Part shown: piece after piece, positions 34,678 to 44,873 of the stretch
How the letters are laid out: each line of letters begins with the position of its first letter
Position numbering within the stretch: position 1 is the first letter of the stretch
Assembly: GCF_030159095.1 (NCBI RefSeq)
Contig: NZ_BRXS01000002.1
Coordinates: forward strand, 744,001-808,000
Direction: 5' to 3'
DNA: 64,000 bases
Source of the DNA: Roseisolibacter agri
GTDB taxonomy: Bacteria; Gemmatimonadota; Gemmatimonadetes; Gemmatimonadales; Gemmatimonadaceae
Translations under genes and position numbers: made by a program
The notes under the pieces: model-generated
Told to the model about the DNA's origin: nothing
The model's input: the letters and a program-made list of their open reading frames with translations, nothing else
Database searches by the model: none

Positions 34678-37600
34678 TCAGGGCACGACGGCCGTCCGCT
34701 GCTGCGTCAGCTTCTTCAGCGCCGCGACCGCCGCCTCCAGCTGCTGATCCTTCCCCGCCGCGGCGGCGCGCTGCTCGTTGCGCACCTTCACGTCGGGCTC
34801 CGTCTGCAGGTTTTCGAGGTACTGCCCCGTCGTCGCGTCCTTCACGCCGAGGCCGGGCACGCCCCAGCGGATCCCGTCGGGCAGCGACTCCCACCCCGCG
34901 AACGTGCACGTGCCGGGCACCGGCATCCCCACCAGCGGCCCGAGCTTCTGCTGCTTGTACGCGTACGCGAAGCAGTGGCCGTCGCTGTAGTTCGCCTCGT
35001 TCGCGATCGCGACCGTCGGGCGCGTCCAGCGGAAGTTCGGCTCGTAGCCCGCGCTGCGCGTGTCGGTCGTGTAGTCGAAGAACCGCTGCCCGCTGAGGAA
35101 CATCGCCAGGTCGGCCACCAGGTCGCCGCCGCCGTTGTTGCGCGTGTCGACCACGATGCCCTGCCGCGTGGCGTACTTCCCCATGATCTCCTCGAACGTC
35201 GTGCGGTACGCGCCGTCGTTCATGCCGGGGATGTGCACGTAGCCCAGCTGCCCGCCGCTCTCGCGGTCCACCTCCTCCGCGTTGCGGCGCACCCAGCGCG
35301 CGTACAGCAGCCGCCCCTCCTCGGCCGGCGGCACGGGCTTCACCACCACCTCGCTCGTCGCGCCGCCGTCCGTGATGGTCAGCAGCACGTTCTTCCCCGC
35401 CTTGCGGTTCAGCAGCTCGGCGATGTCGCGCGACGGCTCGATGTCGACGCCGTCCACCGCGCGGATGATCGCGCCCGGACGGAGGCGCACGTCCGAGCGG
35501 TCGAGCGGCCCGCCGCGGATCACCTCCGCGACCTTCACGCCGGGGCCGACGTACGCCTGGTCGTAGAACAGCCCCAGCGACGCCGTCGCGTCGTCGGTGG
35601 GCGTCGTGAACGCGTAGCTCGCGCCGCTGTGGCTGACGTTCAGCTCCCCCAGCAGCTCGGCCAGCAGCTCGGTGAACGCCGCGTTGGTGCCGACGTGCGG
35701 CAGGTACTTCGCGTACACCGCGCGCAGCGTGGTCCAGTCGGCGCCGTGGAAGCCGCCGGTGTAGAACGTGTCGCGCGTGCGGCGCCAGACGTGGTCGAAC
35801 ATCGCCGCGCGCTCGGCGTCCACGTCGAGCGAGTTCTCGCCGGCGAGCGACACGACGTCGCGCTTCGGCGTCGCGGCGCTCGGGTCGATGCGCGAGATCG
35901 TGCTGTCGGCCAGCAGGTAGAGGAACTTCTGCTCCCGGTCCCACGCCATGTTGCCGCCGTTGGCGTTGAGCTGGAGCACCATCTTCGTCTCGCGGCTGCG
36001 CAGGTTCGTCGACCAGAGGTTGAGCCCCCGCTCGAACCGCGCCAGGTAGTACAGCGTCTCGCCGTCCCTGCTCACCAGCGCGTCGCCGAGCGACGCCGAC
36101 GCGACCGTGAGGCGCGCGCGGCGGGCGTCGAGGTCCGCCAGGTCGAGCGTCAGCGGCTTCGCCGGCGTGCGCGCGGCCGCGCTGTCCTTGCCCTTCGCCG
36201 AATCGCCGCGCGCCTTCGCCAGCCGCTCCTCCGCGTCCTTCACCAGCGTGAACTCGTCCTTCGACAGGCGGAACCGCTCCCACGCCTCGCGGTCGAAGAA
36301 CATCGCGTACGCGTCCTGCTGCGTGCTGCCGCTCTGCGCGACGGACTTCATGCCGTCGCGGTTGCTGAACCACATCATCGCCTTGCCGCCGAGGATCCAG
36401 CGCGGGCGCGCGTCGTTGAAGCCGCTCTGCGTGAGGTTCACGACCTGCCCCGTCCCGTCGGCGCGCACCAGCCCCACCTCGCTCGGCGCGATGCCGGGCA
36501 CGTCGAGGTCGAAGGCGATCCACTTCCCGTCGGGGCTCCACTGGAACCAGTGGTCGTTGCCGAACAGCTCCTTCTCGGTCAGCAGCGTGCGCGCCTGCCT
36601 CGTGGCGAGGTCGATCACGCGCAGCGTGTTGCGGTTCTCGAGGTACGCCAGCGTCTTCCCGTCGGGCGAGAAGCTCGGGTGCGTGTTCTGCTTCTCGTTG
36701 CTGATCAGCGGCGTCTCGCGCACGACCGTGGACACGTAGAAGTAGGGCTCCGCGTCGCGCGCGCGGCGCGCCTCGTAGATCGCCCACTTCCCGCCGCGCT
36801 CCGACGCGTAGACGAGCGCCTTGCCGTCCGGCGAGAACTCGAGCCCCGTCTCCGCCTCGGGCGTCGCGGTGATGCGCTTCGTGCCGCCACCCTCGGCCGC
36901 GTTCACGAACACGTCGCCGCGGTAGAGGAACGCGACCTCCTTCCCGTTCGGCGACACGACGAGCCCCTGCGCGCCCTGCGTCACCGCGAGGATGCGCTGG
37001 CGGTTCGACTTGTCGTCGGCGGTGACGGTGATCGGCACGCGCTGCGCCTTCCCGCCGGCGGCCATCGTGTAGATCTGCCCGTCCCACCCGAAGGCGAGCG
37101 TGCCGTCGTCCGCCATCGAGAGGAAGCGCACCGGCACGCCCGTGAACTGCGTCAGCTGCTGCGACGCGCCGCCGTCCACGCTCATCCGGTGCACGTTGAG
37201 CGTGCCGCTCGCCTCGCTCAGGTAGTGGAACGCGCGCCCGTCCTTCGTGAACACGGGATCGCGGTCCTCGCCCGCGAACGTCGTCACCTGGCGGTGCTCG
37301 CCGCTGCGCGTGTCGAGGATCCACACGTCGCGCGCCACGGCCGACGTGTGATGCTTGCGCCACGCGTTCTCGCCGCCCTTGCGGTCCTCGTAGATGAGGA
37401 AGCGGCCGTCCGCGCTCGGCCGCGCGTTCTCGGCGGGCGTCGTCAGCACCTGCGTCGGGCGGCCGCCGGTCGCGGACACCGCGTAGAGCTCCGGCTGCGC
37501 CGCGGTCGGATAGAGGCGGTTCGCGGCCGCGTCCTGCCGCGCCGCGCCGAACAGGATGCGCGCGCCGTCGGCGGTGAAGCTGTACGGGTATTCCGGCGCG

Positions 37601-37938
37601 GAGTGGAAGGTGAGGCGCGTCGGCTCGCCGCCGCCCACGCCCACGACGTAGACGTCGTAGTTGCCGTGGCGGTCGGACGCGAAGGCGATGCGCTTCCCGT
37701 CGCGGCTCCACACCGGCATCACGTCGTTGGCGGCGTGCGACGTGAGCGGGACGGCCGCGCCGCCGCTGCTGGGCACGGTGTACAGGTCGCCCTTGTAGGT
37801 GAAGACGAGGGTGCGGCCGTCGGGCGAGAGCGCGGGGTAGCGCATCCAGCTCGCGCCGTCGGGCGAGGTGGACGGCGTCTGGGCGGCGAGCGCGGTCGCC
37901 GACGCGAGTAGCGCGGCGGTGGCGAGGAAGGGCTTCAT
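34678..37938 (-). CDS. Tricorn-like S41 protease with beta-propeller and PDZ
   Basis: A 1086-aa secreted protease of the tricorn type. A signal peptide (FLATAALLASATALAAQ) starts at ATG 37938. Residues ~30-640 form beta-propellers made of PD40 repeats (MRYPALSPDGRTLVFTYKGD, PVWSRDGKRIAFASDRHGNY, LEFSPDGKALVYASERGGKW). A C1-like helical segment (DHVWRRTRDTFYTGG) and a PDZ domain (~residues 790-860, RPGAIIRAVDGVDIEPSRDI) follow. The S41 catalytic part has GIVVDTRNNGGGDLVADLAM and the nucleophile serine ~985 in NEANYSDGHCFA. Tricorn-type enzymes degrade oligopeptides released by other proteases. The long + strand frame opposite is a shadow. Divergent from a small STAS-like gene by 200 bp. Confidence 0.95.
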   Translation of the reverse strand: MKPFLATAALLASATALAAQTPSTSPDGASWMRYPALSPDGRTLVFTYKGDLYTVPSSGGAAVPLTSHAANDVMPVWSRDGKRIAFASDRHGNYDVYVVGVGGGEPTRLTFHSAPEYPYSFTADGARILFGAARQDAAANRLYPTAAQPELYAVSATGGRPTQVLTTPAENARPSADGRFLIYEDRKGGENAWRKHHTSAVARDVWILDTRSGEHRQVTTFAGEDRDPVFTKDGRAFHYLSEASGTLNVHRMSVDGGASQQLTQFTGVPVRFLSMADDGTLAFGWDGQIYTMAAGGKAQRVPITVTADDKSNRQRILAVTQGAQGLVVSPNGKEVAFLYRGDVFVNAAEGGGTKRITATPEAETGLEFSPDGKALVYASERGGKWAIYEARRARDAEPYFYVSTVVRETPLISNEKQNTHPSFSPDGKTLAYLENRNTLRVIDLATRQARTLLTEKELFGNDHWFQWSPDGKWIAFDLDVPGIAPSEVGLVRADGTGQVVNLTQSGFNDARPRWILGGKAMMWFSNRDGMKSVAQSGSTQQDAYAMFFDREAWERFRLSKDEFTLVKDAEERLAKARGDSAKGKDSAAARTPAKPLTLDLADLDARRARLTVASASLGDALVSRDGETLYYLARFERGLNLWSTNLRSRETKMVLQLNANGGNMAWDREQKFLYLLADSTISRIDPSAATPKRDVVSLAGENSLDVDAERAAMFDHVWRRTRDTFYTGGFHGADWTTLRAVYAKYLPHVGTNAAFTELLAELLGELNVSHSGASYAFTTPTDDATASLGLFYDQAYVGPGVKVAEVIRGGPLDRSDVRLRPGAIIRAVDGVDIEPSRDIAELLNRKAGKNVLLTITDGGATSEVVVKPVPPAEEGRLLYARWVRRNAEEVDRESGGQLGYVHIPGMNDGAYRTTFEEIMGKYATRQGIVVDTRNNGGGDLVADLAMFLSGQRFFDYTTDTRSAGYEPNFRWTRPTVAIANEANYSDGHCFAYAYKQQKLGPLVGMPVPGTCTFAGWESLPDGIRWGVPGLGVKDATTGQYLENLQTEPDVKVRNEQRAAAAGKDQQLEAAVAALKKLTQQRTAVVP

Positions 37939-38138
37939 CGAAGCGGCAGGGGTGGGGCGGGGACGGGCGGGCCCGAGCAGGGCTCCCCACGATAACGCCC
38001 GGCACGCCGGTCGGCTGATCCGCATGCGCACCCCAGCGAGGGCGCACCTGTTGCAAGCTCGTTCGGATCCGCGGGCGTGCGCCCGCGCCGGGCGGACGCG
38101 CGGGGCGCCACCGGTTCCCGTCGCCAGGAGGGCGGTCC

Positions 38139-38543
38139 GTGGGCTTCGAGGTGCGACTGGAGGGCCCGCTGCTCCGCATGCGCTTCTTCGACGCGCTCAC
38201 GCACGCGGATCTCGCGGGGCTCGCCGAGGAGATGCTGGCGTGCGAGGCGCGCCTGCCCGTGACCCCGTCGCGCCTCAGCAGCCTCACGGAGGTCACGCAC
38301 GTCGAGGTCGGGTTCTCCGAGATGCTCGCCTTCGTCGAGCGGCGCCGCGCGGTGGGCCCGCGGCAGCCGATCCGCTCGGCGCTGGTGGTGACGGAGGCGG
38401 TGCAGTTCGGGATCGCGCGCATGTTCCAGACGCTGAACGACCACCCACTGGTGACCGTGTGCATCTTCCACGACGAGGCGGCCGCGCTGGCCTGGCTGGG
38501 CGAGGCGGCCGCGGTCGTGCGAAACGCCGGCGCGGGGCCGTAG
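38139..38543 (+). CDS. STAS/SpoIIAA-like small protein
   Basis: A 134-aa soluble protein from GTG 38139, which has AGGAGG eight bases upstream. The order of short strands and helices (FEVRLEGPLLRMRFFDALTH, ADLAGLAEEMLACEARLP, PSRLSSLTEVTHVEVGFSEM, PIRSALVVTEAVQFGIARMF) fits the STAS/SpoIIAA-like fold found in anti-anti-sigma factors and in small proteins of unknown role. I do not see the strictly conserved phosphorylatable serine of a true anti-anti-sigma factor. It sits 79 bp before an ECF sigma factor on the same strand, so a link to that sigma-kinase unit is conceivable but not shown. Confidence 0.75.
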   Translation: MGFEVRLEGPLLRMRFFDALTHADLAGLAEEMLACEARLPVTPSRLSSLTEVTHVEVGFSEMLAFVERRRAVGPRQPIRSALVVTEAVQFGIARMFQTLNDHPLVTVCIFHDEAAALAWLGEAAAVVRNAGAGP

Positions 38544-38621
38544 CGTAGTCGGGGACGAAACCTCGCCGGGCGCCGCCGTGTCCAACCGGCACCGCGGCTC
38601 CTCCCTCCGTCCGGACCCCTC

Positions 38622-39223
<602 letters not shown>

Positions 39224-39227
<4 letters not shown>

Positions 39228-41362
39228 CGCAGGACACGCCGACGCGCGACGCGCCGCCGCCGTTGACGCCCGAGCGCTGGCGCGCGGTCGACGCGATCCT
39301 GCAGGCGGCGCTGGCGTGCGAGCCCGCGCGGCGCGACGCGGTGGTCGCGGCCGCGTGCGGCGACGACCGCGCGCTGCGCGACGAGGTGGCGTCGCTGCTG
39401 GCCGCGCACGGCGACGTGGGCGACGACTTCCTGGAGCGGCCCGCGCTCGCGAGCCTCGCACCGCGGCCGTCGGTGGCCGAGCGGCTCGCGCGGGCGCTGG
39501 CGGGCCGCTACGCGATCGAGCGCGAGCTCGCGCGCGGCGGCATGGCGACGGTGCACCTCGCGCGCGACCTGCGGCACGAGCGGTGGGTCGCGATCAAGGT
39601 GATGCGCGAGGAGCTGGCCGCCGCCGTGGGCGCGGAGCGGTTCCTGGCGGAGATCCGCGTCACCGCGGCGCTGCAGCATCCGCACGTCCTGCCGCTGTTC
39701 GACTCGGGGAACGCCGACGGGCTGCTCTGGTACGCGATGCCCTTCGTCGAGGGGGAGACGCTGCGCGCGCGCCTGACGCGCGAGGGCCCGCTGCCGGTGC
39801 ACGAGGCGGTGCGCATCGCGCGCGAGGTCGCGGACGCGCTCGACCACGCGCACGCGCGCGGCGTCGTGCATCGCGACGTGAAGCCCGAGAACGTGCTGCT
39901 GCAGGGCGGCCACGCGCTCGTCGCCGACTTCGGCATCGCGCTCGCGCTGGAGCACGCGGGCGGCGAGCGCCTCACGCGCACGGGGATCTCGGTCGGCACG
40001 CCGCAGTACATGGCGCCGGAGCAGGCCGCGGGCGAGCGCGCACTCGATGCGCGCGTGGACGTCTACGCGCTGGGCGCGGTGCTGCACGAGATGCTCGCGG
40101 GCGAGTCGCCGTTCGCGGCGCCGACGCGGCAGGCCGTCGTGCACCGGCTGCTGCACGAGCCGGCGTCGGCGCTCGCGGCGCGTCGGCCCGACGTGGCGCC
40201 GTGGATCGACGCGGCCGTGCGCCGCGCGCTCGCGAAGCGTCCCGAGGCGCGCTTCGCGAGCGCGGCGGCGTTCGCGGCGGCGCTCGCGGTGCCGCTGGAC
40301 GACACCGATCCCGGGGCGGGCGCGTGGACGCCCGCGCGGCCCGAGCCGCAACCGCGCGGCCGCACGGTGTCGGCGCGGGCGGCGCTCTACGCGGCGCTCG
40401 CGATGCTGGCGGCGGGGCTCGCCGGCGGGCTGCTCGTGGACCGCGCGTCGCTCGTCCCGCCGTGGCAGGACGTCGCGTCCGCGCCAGTGCCCGAGGCGGC
40501 GCGCCCGTCGAGCGACGCCGGTGCCGGAGCACGCACCGCGATGGTCGGCGAGGCGACGATGACGGTGGTGGACCGCGCGGGCCGGCTGGTGGCCGCCATC
40601 CCGGCCGAGCGGCCGTGGACGCCGCGCTTCTCGCCGGACGGGCGGCGCGTGGCGTACGGCGCCTTCGGGGCGGGGCGGAGCACCAGCGATCTCTGGGTGA
40701 CGGAGCTCGACGGGGGCGCGACGCGCCGGCTCACCGACGACGATCTCGACAGCAACGACCCCCAGTGGAGCGCCGACGGCGCGCGGCTCGCCTACTCGGC
40801 CGCCGCGTCGGGCGGGAAGGACCTGGTCACGGCGTCGCGCACCGGCGACGACGCCCGCGTGCTCGCGCGGCGCGACGGGACGCAGTTCCCGAGCGACTGG
40901 CTGCGCGATGGCAGCGCGCTCCTGGTGACCGAGGAGGCGCGGGAGAACGGCCACGACATCCTCGTGCAGCCGGCCGACGGCTCGCCGGCGCGGCCATATG
41001 TCGCCACTCCCTCGAACGAGCTGGCCGCCCGCGTCTCGCCCGACGGGCGCTGGGTCGCGTACACGTCGGACGCGTCGGGGCGTTCGGAGGTCTACCTCGA
41101 CGCCTACCCGCGGCCGGGGCGGCGCATCCGGATCTCGACCGACGGCGGCGAGCATCCGGTCTGGCGCGGCGACGGGCGGGAGCTGTACTACTGGCGCGAA
41201 GGTGCGCTGATGGCGGTGCCGATGGGGCGCGCGGCGCGCGGCGCGCTCCCGGTCCCGGGCCGGGCGACGGAGCTCTTCCGGGCGCGGTACCACGGCGGCG
41301 TCAGCACCATGTACGACGTCTCACGCGACGGGACGCGCTTCGTGATCGTGCGGCAGCCGTGA
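39224..41362 (+). CDS. Receptor Ser/Thr protein kinase with PD40 propeller
   Basis: A 712-aa transmembrane kinase whose ATG overlaps the sigma-factor stop codon (ATGA). The Hanks-type kinase domain (~residues 85-345) is complete: glycine loop ELARGGMATVHLA, lysine in VAIKVM, catalytic loop HRDVKPENVLL, DFG in VADFGIAL, and the APE equivalent MAPEQ. A transmembrane helix follows (LYAALAMLAAGLAGGLLVD, ~388-406). The extracytoplasmic part (~440-705) is a TolB/PD40-type beta-propeller (RFSPDGRRVAYGAFGAGRS, QWSADGARLAYSAAASGGKD, RVSPDGRWVAYTSDASGRSE). The N-terminal ~80 residues (PLTPERWRAVDAILQAALAC) are the helical segment common in this kinase type. It likely senses something outside and signals to the coupled ECF sigma factor. 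Confidence 0.95.
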
Positions 41363-41399
41363 GCGCGCGGCGGTAAACGCCCGCGGCGGTCGTGGCATC

Positions 41400-42086
41400 A
41401 TGGGCAGGACGTCACCGACCGCGCACCCCACGGGCCCACCCCCGATGCTCGCCATGCGGCCCGACCCCGAAACCGCCACTGCGCCGCCCGCCACTGCGCC
41501 GCCCTCCGCGTCTCCGGACGCCGCGCGCTGGGCGCTGGCGGCGCGCGCCGCGGCCGGCGACACGGCGGCGTTCACGGCGCTGGTGGCCGAGCTGCACCCG
41601 GTGGTGCATCGGTGGGCGCTGGTGTTCGCGGCCGATCCGGACGAGGCGGACGACGTCGCCCAGGAGGCGTTCGTCCTGATGCACCGCCAGCTGGCCGCGT
41701 TCCGGGGCGAGGCGCCGCTGGCCGCGTGGCTCTACCGGATCGTGCGGCGCGCGGCGGGGCAGCGGCGGCGCACCACGCAGCGCCGGCACCGCCTCGCGAC
41801 GTCGGCCGGCGCGCTGCCCGAGCGCGACGTCTACCTCACCGACCCGGGCGCGCGCGTGGACCGGCAGTGGGTGGCGGCGCGCATCCGCGAGGTGTTCGGC
41901 GGCCTGCCGCGGCGGCAGCGCGAGATCTTCGACCTCGCGGACCTGCAGGGCTACGACCCGGCCGAGATCGCGGCGATGACGGGGCTGAACCCCGCGACCG
42001 TGCGTGCGAACCTCTACAAGGCGCGCGCGGCGGTGCGGGCCCACCTCATCGCCCGGCACCCGGGCGCGGCGGAGCTCACCGGATGA
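41400..42086 (+). CDS. ECF sigma factor, RpoE-like
   Basis: A 228-aa ECF sigma factor. Region 2: AAAGDTAAFTALVAELHPVV, FAADPDEADDVAQEAFVLMH, then APLAAWLYRIVRRAAGQRRR. Region 4: GLPRRQREIFDLADLQGYDP followed by AEIAAMTGLNPATVRANLYKARAAVR. The first ~40 residues are Pro/Thr/Ala-rich, and translation could instead start at ATG 41445 or 41454; none of these has a strong ribosome site. The stop codon overlaps the next gene's ATG (ATGA), pairing it with a membrane anti-sigma factor, the usual arrangement. Signal and regulon are unknown. Confidence 0.93.
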   Translation: MGRTSPTAHPTGPPPMLAMRPDPETATAPPATAPPSASPDAARWALAARAAAGDTAAFTALVAELHPVVHRWALVFAADPDEADDVAQEAFVLMHRQLAAFRGEAPLAAWLYRIVRRAAGQRRRTTQRRHRLATSAGALPERDVYLTDPGARVDRQWVAARIREVFGGLPRRQREIFDLADLQGYDPAEIAAMTGLNPATVRANLYKARAAVRAHLIARHPGAAELTG

Positions 42087-42703
42087 CCCACTCCATGACC
42101 AGCGCCATGACGTGCACCGACTGCCTACGGGTGGTCGCCACCGCCGACGTGGCCGAGCTGACGACGGCGGCCGCGGTCACGGAGCACTGCCGCGGCTGCC
42201 CCGACTGCGCGACGCTGGTGCGCGAGGTCGCGGAGGAGTCGCGCCGGCTCGCCGACATGCTCGACGGCACGCTCCCGGGGGTCCCCGCGCACGTCGTGGC
42301 GCTGGAGGCCGTCGCCGGCTCGGGGCGCGTGCGGCGGCGCGGCCGGGCGCTGCGCGTCACCGCCTCCGTCGTCGGCGTGCTGCTGGCGACCCTCGTGGGC
42401 GGGCGGCTCGTGGGCGGCCGGGCGGCACCGGTGGAGACCCGGACCGTGGAGCTGCAGTGCCTGGACCCCGAGCAGATCGTCGAGGTGGCGCGGCCGCAGC
42501 TGCCGCCGGGCGTGGCCGTCACCGCGCATCCGGCCGTGCGGCTGCCGGTGCTGACGCTCCGCGGCTCGCCGCGCGATCTGGCGGCGGCGGAGCAGACGAT
42601 CGCGCGGCTGGACGCGCGCTGGGCGGCCGAGCGACCCGCGTACTGCGCGAACTTCCCGGCCGGGCGCGCGGTACCCACACCGACCGCCATCCCCGGCCAC
42701 TGA
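42083..42703 (+). CDS. Membrane anti-sigma factor with secretin-like C-terminus
   Basis: A 206-aa protein co-translated with the ECF sigma factor. Its cytoplasmic part carries a zinc-binding anti-sigma motif, H35-x3-C39-x2-C42 (EHCRGCPDCATL), with C11 and C14 nearby. A single membrane helix follows (VTASVVGVLLATLVGGRLV, ~residues 92-110). The extracytoplasmic part ends in VAVTAHPAVRLPVLTLRGS then RDLAAAEQTIARLD, which looks like one copy of the small beta-alpha-beta domain found at the N-terminus of secretins (NolW/STN-type). That domain is not expected in an anti-sigma factor and could be its sensor. Two Cys residues (in LQCLDP and YCANF) flank it and may form a disulfide. Family assignment of the C-terminus is by eye. 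Confidence 0.85.
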   Translation: MTHSMTSAMTCTDCLRVVATADVAELTTAAAVTEHCRGCPDCATLVREVAEESRRLADMLDGTLPGVPAHVVALEAVAGSGRVRRRGRALRVTASVVGVLLATLVGGRLVGGRAAPVETRTVELQCLDPEQIVEVARPQLPPGVAVTAHPAVRLPVLTLRGSPRDLAAAEQTIARLDARWAAERPAYCANFPAGRAVPTPTAIPGH

Positions 42704-42791
42704 CACGCGGGCGGCGCGCCCTTGCACGGCGGGCGTCCGGGCCCTTCGTTCCGGCGGCTGCTCCCCGTCCGGTCGCCCCGTTCCCTCGCGC

Positions 42792-44024
42792 ATGTCGTCT
42801 CGCCGTCCCGCACGACCCGTCGTCCTCCTCGCGACGATCGCCTCCGCGGTCTTCGCCGCGTGCGCCGAGGGCGCCAGCTCGGCCGGCGCCGCGAACGCCA
42901 CGCCCGATCCGGCGCCCGTCGCGCGCGCCGGGCCGCCCCGCGCCTCGCCCGCCGACTCGATCGCGGCCGCGGCGCGCGCGACGGTGATGGACTCGACGCC
43001 GGTCCCGGCGACGGCTCCGGCGTCCACCGGGCCCGCCGCCATCGCCACGGACACGGGCACCCGCGTCACACAGGACACGGCCGCCGCGGCCGCGGCCGCG
43101 CGGGCGCGCGCGGTGGCGAACGGCACCCAGGAGGCGGAGCGCGGCGGGCTCCTCGGCCCGAAGGCGGGCGACCGCCACATCGCGTTCCGGAACGCCGGGA
43201 GCAACCTCGACTCGCTCTGGCCGGTGAAGGGGCCGGCGCCGCTCCCCGGGTCCATCCTCCCCGCGAAGCGCATCGTCGCCTTCTACGGCAACCCGCTCTC
43301 GCGGCGCATGGGGATCCTCGGCGAGTTCGACTCCGAGGAGATGCTGCGCAAGCTCGACGCGGAGGTCGCGGCCTGGAACGCGCTCGATCCCGCGCACCCC
43401 GTGCAGCCCGCGCTGCACCTGATCGTGCTCGTCGCCGACGCGACGCCTGGCGCGAGCGGGAAGTACCGCACGCGCCACGACAGCGCGATGATCGAGAAGG
43501 TGTACGGCTGGGCGCGGAGCCGGAACGCGCTCCTGTTCGTGGACCTGCAGGTGGGCCAGAGCACGCTGCAGCACGAGCTGCCGTGGATCGAGAAGTTCCT
43601 CGTGCGCCCCGACGTGCACCTCGGCATCGATCCCGAGTTCTCGATGAAGGGGGGCGGCATCCCCGGGCGGCGCATCGGCACGTACGACGCGGCCGACATC
43701 AACTACGCATCGCGCTTCCTCTCGGACCTGGTGAAGAAGCACCAGCTGCCGCCGAAGATCCTCGTCGTGCACCGCTTCACGCCGCGCGGCGTCACGAACT
43801 ACAAGCAGATCGCGCTCGACCCGAACGTGCAGATCGTGATGCACATGGACGGCTTCGGGCCGCCGTGGATGAAGCGCGACACCTACTGGCGCGACATCAA
43901 GCGCGAGCCCGTGCAGTTCACGGGGTGGAAGCAGTTCACCAAGGCCAAGAACGACCGTCCGCCCACGCCGCGCAGCGAGATCCTGCGGCTCTGGCCGGTG
44001 CCGCTCTACATTCAGATCCAGTAG
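42792..44024 (+). CDS. Lipoprotein of unknown function, 410 aa
   Basis: An exported lipoprotein (lipobox SAVFAAC) with a long Ala/Pro/Thr-rich tether (~residues 25-110) and a conserved-looking globular domain (~130-410). Landmarks are RIVAFYGNPLSRRMGILGEF, LHLIVLVADATPGASGKYR, ALLFVDLQVGQSTLQHELPW, VHLGIDPEFSMK, and ILVVHRFTPRGVTNYKQIAL. The spacing of strands each ending in an acidic residue (VDLQ, GIDPEF) is compatible with a TIM barrel, so a glycoside-hydrolase-like role is conceivable, but I do not recognise the family. It starts 88 bp after the anti-sigma gene and precedes DUF305 and LVIVD genes on the same strand. Confidence 0.85.
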   Translation: MSSRRPARPVVLLATIASAVFAACAEGASSAGAANATPDPAPVARAGPPRASPADSIAAAARATVMDSTPVPATAPASTGPAAIATDTGTRVTQDTAAAAAAARARAVANGTQEAERGGLLGPKAGDRHIAFRNAGSNLDSLWPVKGPAPLPGSILPAKRIVAFYGNPLSRRMGILGEFDSEEMLRKLDAEVAAWNALDPAHPVQPALHLIVLVADATPGASGKYRTRHDSAMIEKVYGWARSRNALLFVDLQVGQSTLQHELPWIEKFLVRPDVHLGIDPEFSMKGGGIPGRRIGTYDAADINYASRFLSDLVKKHQLPPKILVVHRFTPRGVTNYKQIALDPNVQIVMHMDGFGPPWMKRDTYWRDIKREPVQFTGWKQFTKAKNDRPPTPRSEILRLWPVPLYIQIQ

Positions 44025-44107
44025 CGGTCGCCAGGGACAGCGCTCGCCGCCCGGCCGGCGTAGTCTTCTGGACCCCTCATTCCCACCTTCCGCCAACACG
44101 GCCACTC

Positions 44108-44821
44108 GTGAACGCGGCTCCTCCTCGCATCGGCCTCGCGGCCGCGTGCTGCCTCGCCCTGCTCGGCGCCTGCGCCACGGCGCCACGCCCGGCGGCGGCG
44201 CCGCCTGCCGCCCCTGCGCCCACGCAGACGACCCCCACGCAGACGGCCCCCACGCAGACGGCCGCCGCGCCCGCTCAGGCGCCGGCCGAGTCGATGGCGC
44301 ACCACGACCACCACATGGCGGGCGCTGGCACCATCACCATCCCCGCGGGCGCGCGCTACACCGAGGCCGACGTGCGCTTCATGCAGGGCATGATCGCGCA
44401 CCACGCGCAGGCCATCCACATGTCGCGCATGGCGCCGACGCGTGGCGCCAGCGCGCGGCTGACGCGCTTCGCGCAGAAGATCGACCTGTCGCAGGCCGGC
44501 GAGATCGTGCTGATGCAGGAGTGGCTGCGCGCGAACGGCCAGTTCGCGCCGGACACGTCGGCCTGGCGGACGATGACGATGCACGGCATGCTCACCGCCG
44601 CGGAGCTCGCGAAGCTCGAGGCGGCGCGCGGCCCCACGTTCGATCGGCTGTTCCTCGAGTACATGATCCGCCACCACGAGGGCGCGCTGAAGATGGTGGC
44701 CGACCTGTTCGCCACGCCGCGCGCCGGCCAGGACGTGGACGTCTCCGTGCTCGCCAACGACGTCGAGAGCACGCAGACGGCCGAGATCGGCCTGATGCGC
44801 CAGATGCTGCTCGAGATGTGA
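44108..44821 (+). CDS. DUF305 lipoprotein
   Basis: A 237-aa lipoprotein from GTG 44108 with lipobox LLGAC and a Pro/Thr/Gln-rich tether built from three 15-bp repeats. Two matching His-Met-rich helices define DUF305: RFMQGMIAHHAQAIHMSRMA (~residues 97-116) and FLEYMIRHHEGALKMVADLF (~183-202). An extra HHDHH segment precedes the first. DUF305 has a ferritin-like four-helix fold, and the paired M-x2-HH motifs suggest metal (often copper-associated) binding; the exact role is unproven. It is 83 bp after the unknown lipoprotein and 52 bp before the LVIVD gene, so the three may form one operon ending at the hairpin at 46756. Confidence 0.93.
   Translation: MNAAPPRIGLAAACCLALLGACATAPRPAAAPPAAPAPTQTTPTQTAPTQTAAAPAQAPAESMAHHDHHMAGAGTITIPAGARYTEADVRFMQGMIAHHAQAIHMSRMAPTRGASARLTRFAQKIDLSQAGEIVLMQEWLRANGQFAPDTSAWRTMTMHGMLTAAELAKLEAARGPTFDRLFLEYMIRHHEGALKMVADLFATPRAGQDVDVSVLANDVESTQTAEIGLMRQMLLEM
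44219..44263 (+). repeat. 15-bp tandem repeat x3 (TQT-Pro tether)
   Basis: Three 15-base units (CCCACGCAGACG plus GCC or ACC) at 44219-44233, 44234-44248 and 44249-44263 encode a Pro-Thr-Gln-Thr-Ala/Thr tether between lipid anchor and DUF305 domain. Copies two and three are identical. Confidence 0.9.
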
Positions 44822-44873
44822 GACCTGTGTGCGCCGTATGCTCGCCGTGAACCCCCACCCGGAGTCGCACCTG

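Noticed and set aside
34553-34747. Short open frames on both strands within the inverted repeat that give similar peptides
   Set aside because: The similarity follows from the inverted-repeat arms themselves; there are no ribosome sites and the frames run into the protease gene.
34561-37911. A 1116-codon plus-strand frame opposite the tricorn-like protease
   Set aside because: Shadow frame of His/Arg-rich composition; the minus strand carries PD40, PDZ and S41 motifs.
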